Positions 63,419 to 64,000 of a stretch of DNA of 64,000 nucleotides are shown here, piece after piece. Below the pieces are notes generated by a model that worked only from the letters and a program-made list of their open reading frames with translations, did no database searches and was not told where the DNA came from. This stretch comes from Mucilaginibacter tolerans (GTDB lineage Bacteria; Bacteroidota; Bacteroidia; Sphingobacteriales; Sphingobacteriaceae): contig NZ_JAUMKB010000001.1 of the NCBI RefSeq assembly GCF_030519375.1, forward strand, positions 1-64,000, in the 5' to 3' direction. Within the stretch, counting starts at the first letter, position 1, and the number at the start of each line of letters is the position of its first letter. The position numbers were made by a program, and so were the translations under genes.

Positions 63419-63739
63419 ATGACGAAGTACCTGATTAGAGCCTCTTACACACCTGAGGGTGTAAAGGGAATGCTTCGCTCCGGCGGCACTGCACGGAAGC
63501 AAGCTGTTGAAAAAACGTTGAGTGAAATGGGCGGCAAGCTTGAGGCATTTTATTTTGCCTTTGGCGACGCTGATGCCTATGTGATCGTTTCACTGCCGGA
63601 TCATATAACGGCCGCAGCCCTGGCGTTGAATATCAATACAACGGCACTGGTATCAATTAACACTACCGTTTTACTAGATCCCGAAGATATTGACGAAGCA
63701 GCGAAAAAAACGGTACACTACCGCGCTCCTGGCAGTTGA
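63419..63739 (+). CDS. GYD family protein
   Basis: A 106-residue protein of the GYD family: KYLIRASYTPEGVKGMLRSGG, EKTLSEMGGKLEAFYFAFGDADAYVIVSLPD (in pieces) with FGDADAY in place of the name-giving Gly-Tyr-Asp, and INTTALVSINTTVLLDPEDI. It has a dimeric ferredoxin-like fold. Role unknown. It is followed by a hairpin. Confidence 0.9.
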   Translation: MTKYLIRASYTPEGVKGMLRSGGTARKQAVEKTLSEMGGKLEAFYFAFGDADAYVIVSLPDHITAAALALNINTTALVSINTTVLLDPEDIDEAAKKTVHYRAPGS

Positions 63740-63750
63740 CCAGCTTATCT

Positions 63751-63786
63751 GCGTCTCCCGCTAATTTAAGGTGGGAGATGCCTTTT
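63751..63786 (+). terminator. Terminator after GYD gene
   Basis: Arms GCGTCTCCC / GGGAGATGC (63751-63759 and 63773-63781, one G-T pair), then CTTTTG; the T run is short. Confidence 0.55.
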
Positions 63787-63823
63787 GCGCAAGTCGTCCG
63801 CCAGGCAAACTTTAGCACAAATT

Positions 63824-63852
63824 CATTAATAGCTGATTTTTAGCTATTAATG
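63824..63852. promoter_or_regulatory. Perfect 11-base inverted repeat
   Basis: CATTAATAGCT-GATTTTT-AGCTATTAATG, 58 bases upstream of the last gene. No T run follows, so an operator or leader hairpin is more likely than a terminator. Confidence 0.4.
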
Positions 63853-63909
63853 CAACCTATTTAATGTGTTAACGTAAAAGGCAGTCAACCTTGAGCAATT
63901 AATAATTTT

Positions 63910-64000
63910 ATGAGAAAGACCCTTCTCACGTTCCTTTTTATCATTCCGTCATTTTTTGTTTTTGGCCAGGCGGTTCATTTTGGATTCAAAGCCGGCGCCA
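63910..64000 (+). CDS. Outer-membrane beta-barrel protein (partial, cut by window end)
   Basis: Thirty codons are visible. A signal peptide (MRKT, hydrophobic core, VFGQ cleavage near residue 20) is followed by AVHFGFKAGA, the usual first strand of PorT/OMP_b-brl-type barrels in Bacteroidota. The rest is outside the window. Confidence 0.6.
   Translation, partial: MRKTLLTFLFIIPSFFVFGQAVHFGFKAGA

Noticed and set aside
1..64000. tRNA, rRNA, integrase or transposase genes and a genomic island
   Set aside because: I searched by eye for T-loop motifs, rRNA-like stretches and transposase motifs and found none. A covariance search would be needed to exclude a tRNA fully.

Overview
The window looks like chromosomal DNA of a Bacteroidota bacterium of the family Sphingobacteriaceae, most like Mucilaginibacter or Pedobacter. 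This is an inference from gene content: LytTR and PAS-rich two-component proteins, DUF2147, DUF3347, DUF3943, DUF5808 and DUF1080 proteins, PepSY-like secreted proteins, FtsX/MacB permeases without their ATPase, EpsC-type CysE and a periplasmic GH3 enzyme. It also rests on promoters of the TTTG-N19-TAnnTTTG type and weak Shine-Dalgarno sites. I saw no rRNA, tRNA, CRISPR array, insertion sequence, integrase or phage gene. The window reads as ordinary chromosome with several accessory cassettes.

Layout. 1-4.6 kb: two tiny His-rich secreted proteins, a zinc-ribbon protein, a secreted VOC protein, a methyltransferase, YceI, DUF2147 and DUF1801. 4.7-8.5 kb: a GH3 glycosidase followed by a ROK regulator. 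8.5-15 kb: housekeeping enzymes, a copper-type DUF3347 protein, an orphan LytTR response regulator, two secreted Cys-rich proteins, DUF5996 and a Tat-exported Gfo/Idh oxidoreductase. 15.3-17.9 kb: a solitary one-module NRPS (A-PCP-TE). 17.9-25 kb: amidase, two paralogous lipoproteins and a small membrane protein that share an upstream motif, a carboxylesterase and a histidine kinase. 25.2-27.8 kb: an arsenic operon (arsR, DUF6428, arsN2, arsC, aquaporin) with a duplicated ArsR operator. 27.8-29 kb: a lipoprotein and a beta-barrel protein. 29.2-36.2 kb: a redox-signalling cluster (HTH regulator, TlpA-like thioredoxin, CRP-type sensor kinase, response regulator fused to a thioredoxin-reductase-like enzyme, subtilase, UBP zinc finger). 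36.2-43 kb: EcsC-like protein, TetR, DUF5808, esterase, a small-RNA candidate, the cysE-cysM operon and a DinB protein. 43-51.9 kb: DUF3892, GDCCVxC protein, DUF3943, a receiver protein convergent with an ATPase-less PAS kinase relative, and an Lrp-EamA operon. 52-64 kb: DUF1080, FtsX permease, DUF4118-PAS kinase, a divergent peptide deformylase, single-domain receiver and GYD proteins. A beta-barrel gene is cut by the right edge.

How it works together. Three sets look functionally joined: the arsenic operon (reduce arsenate, let arsenite out through a channel, acetylate organoarsenicals); cysE-cysM (serine to cysteine); and the 29-36 kb cluster, where a CRP-type kinase probably signals to a receiver fused to a flavoprotein that has lost its redox cysteines. 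Several regulators (ArsR, TetR, XRE, Lrp) have a clear dyad next to their own start codon, which suggests autoregulation.
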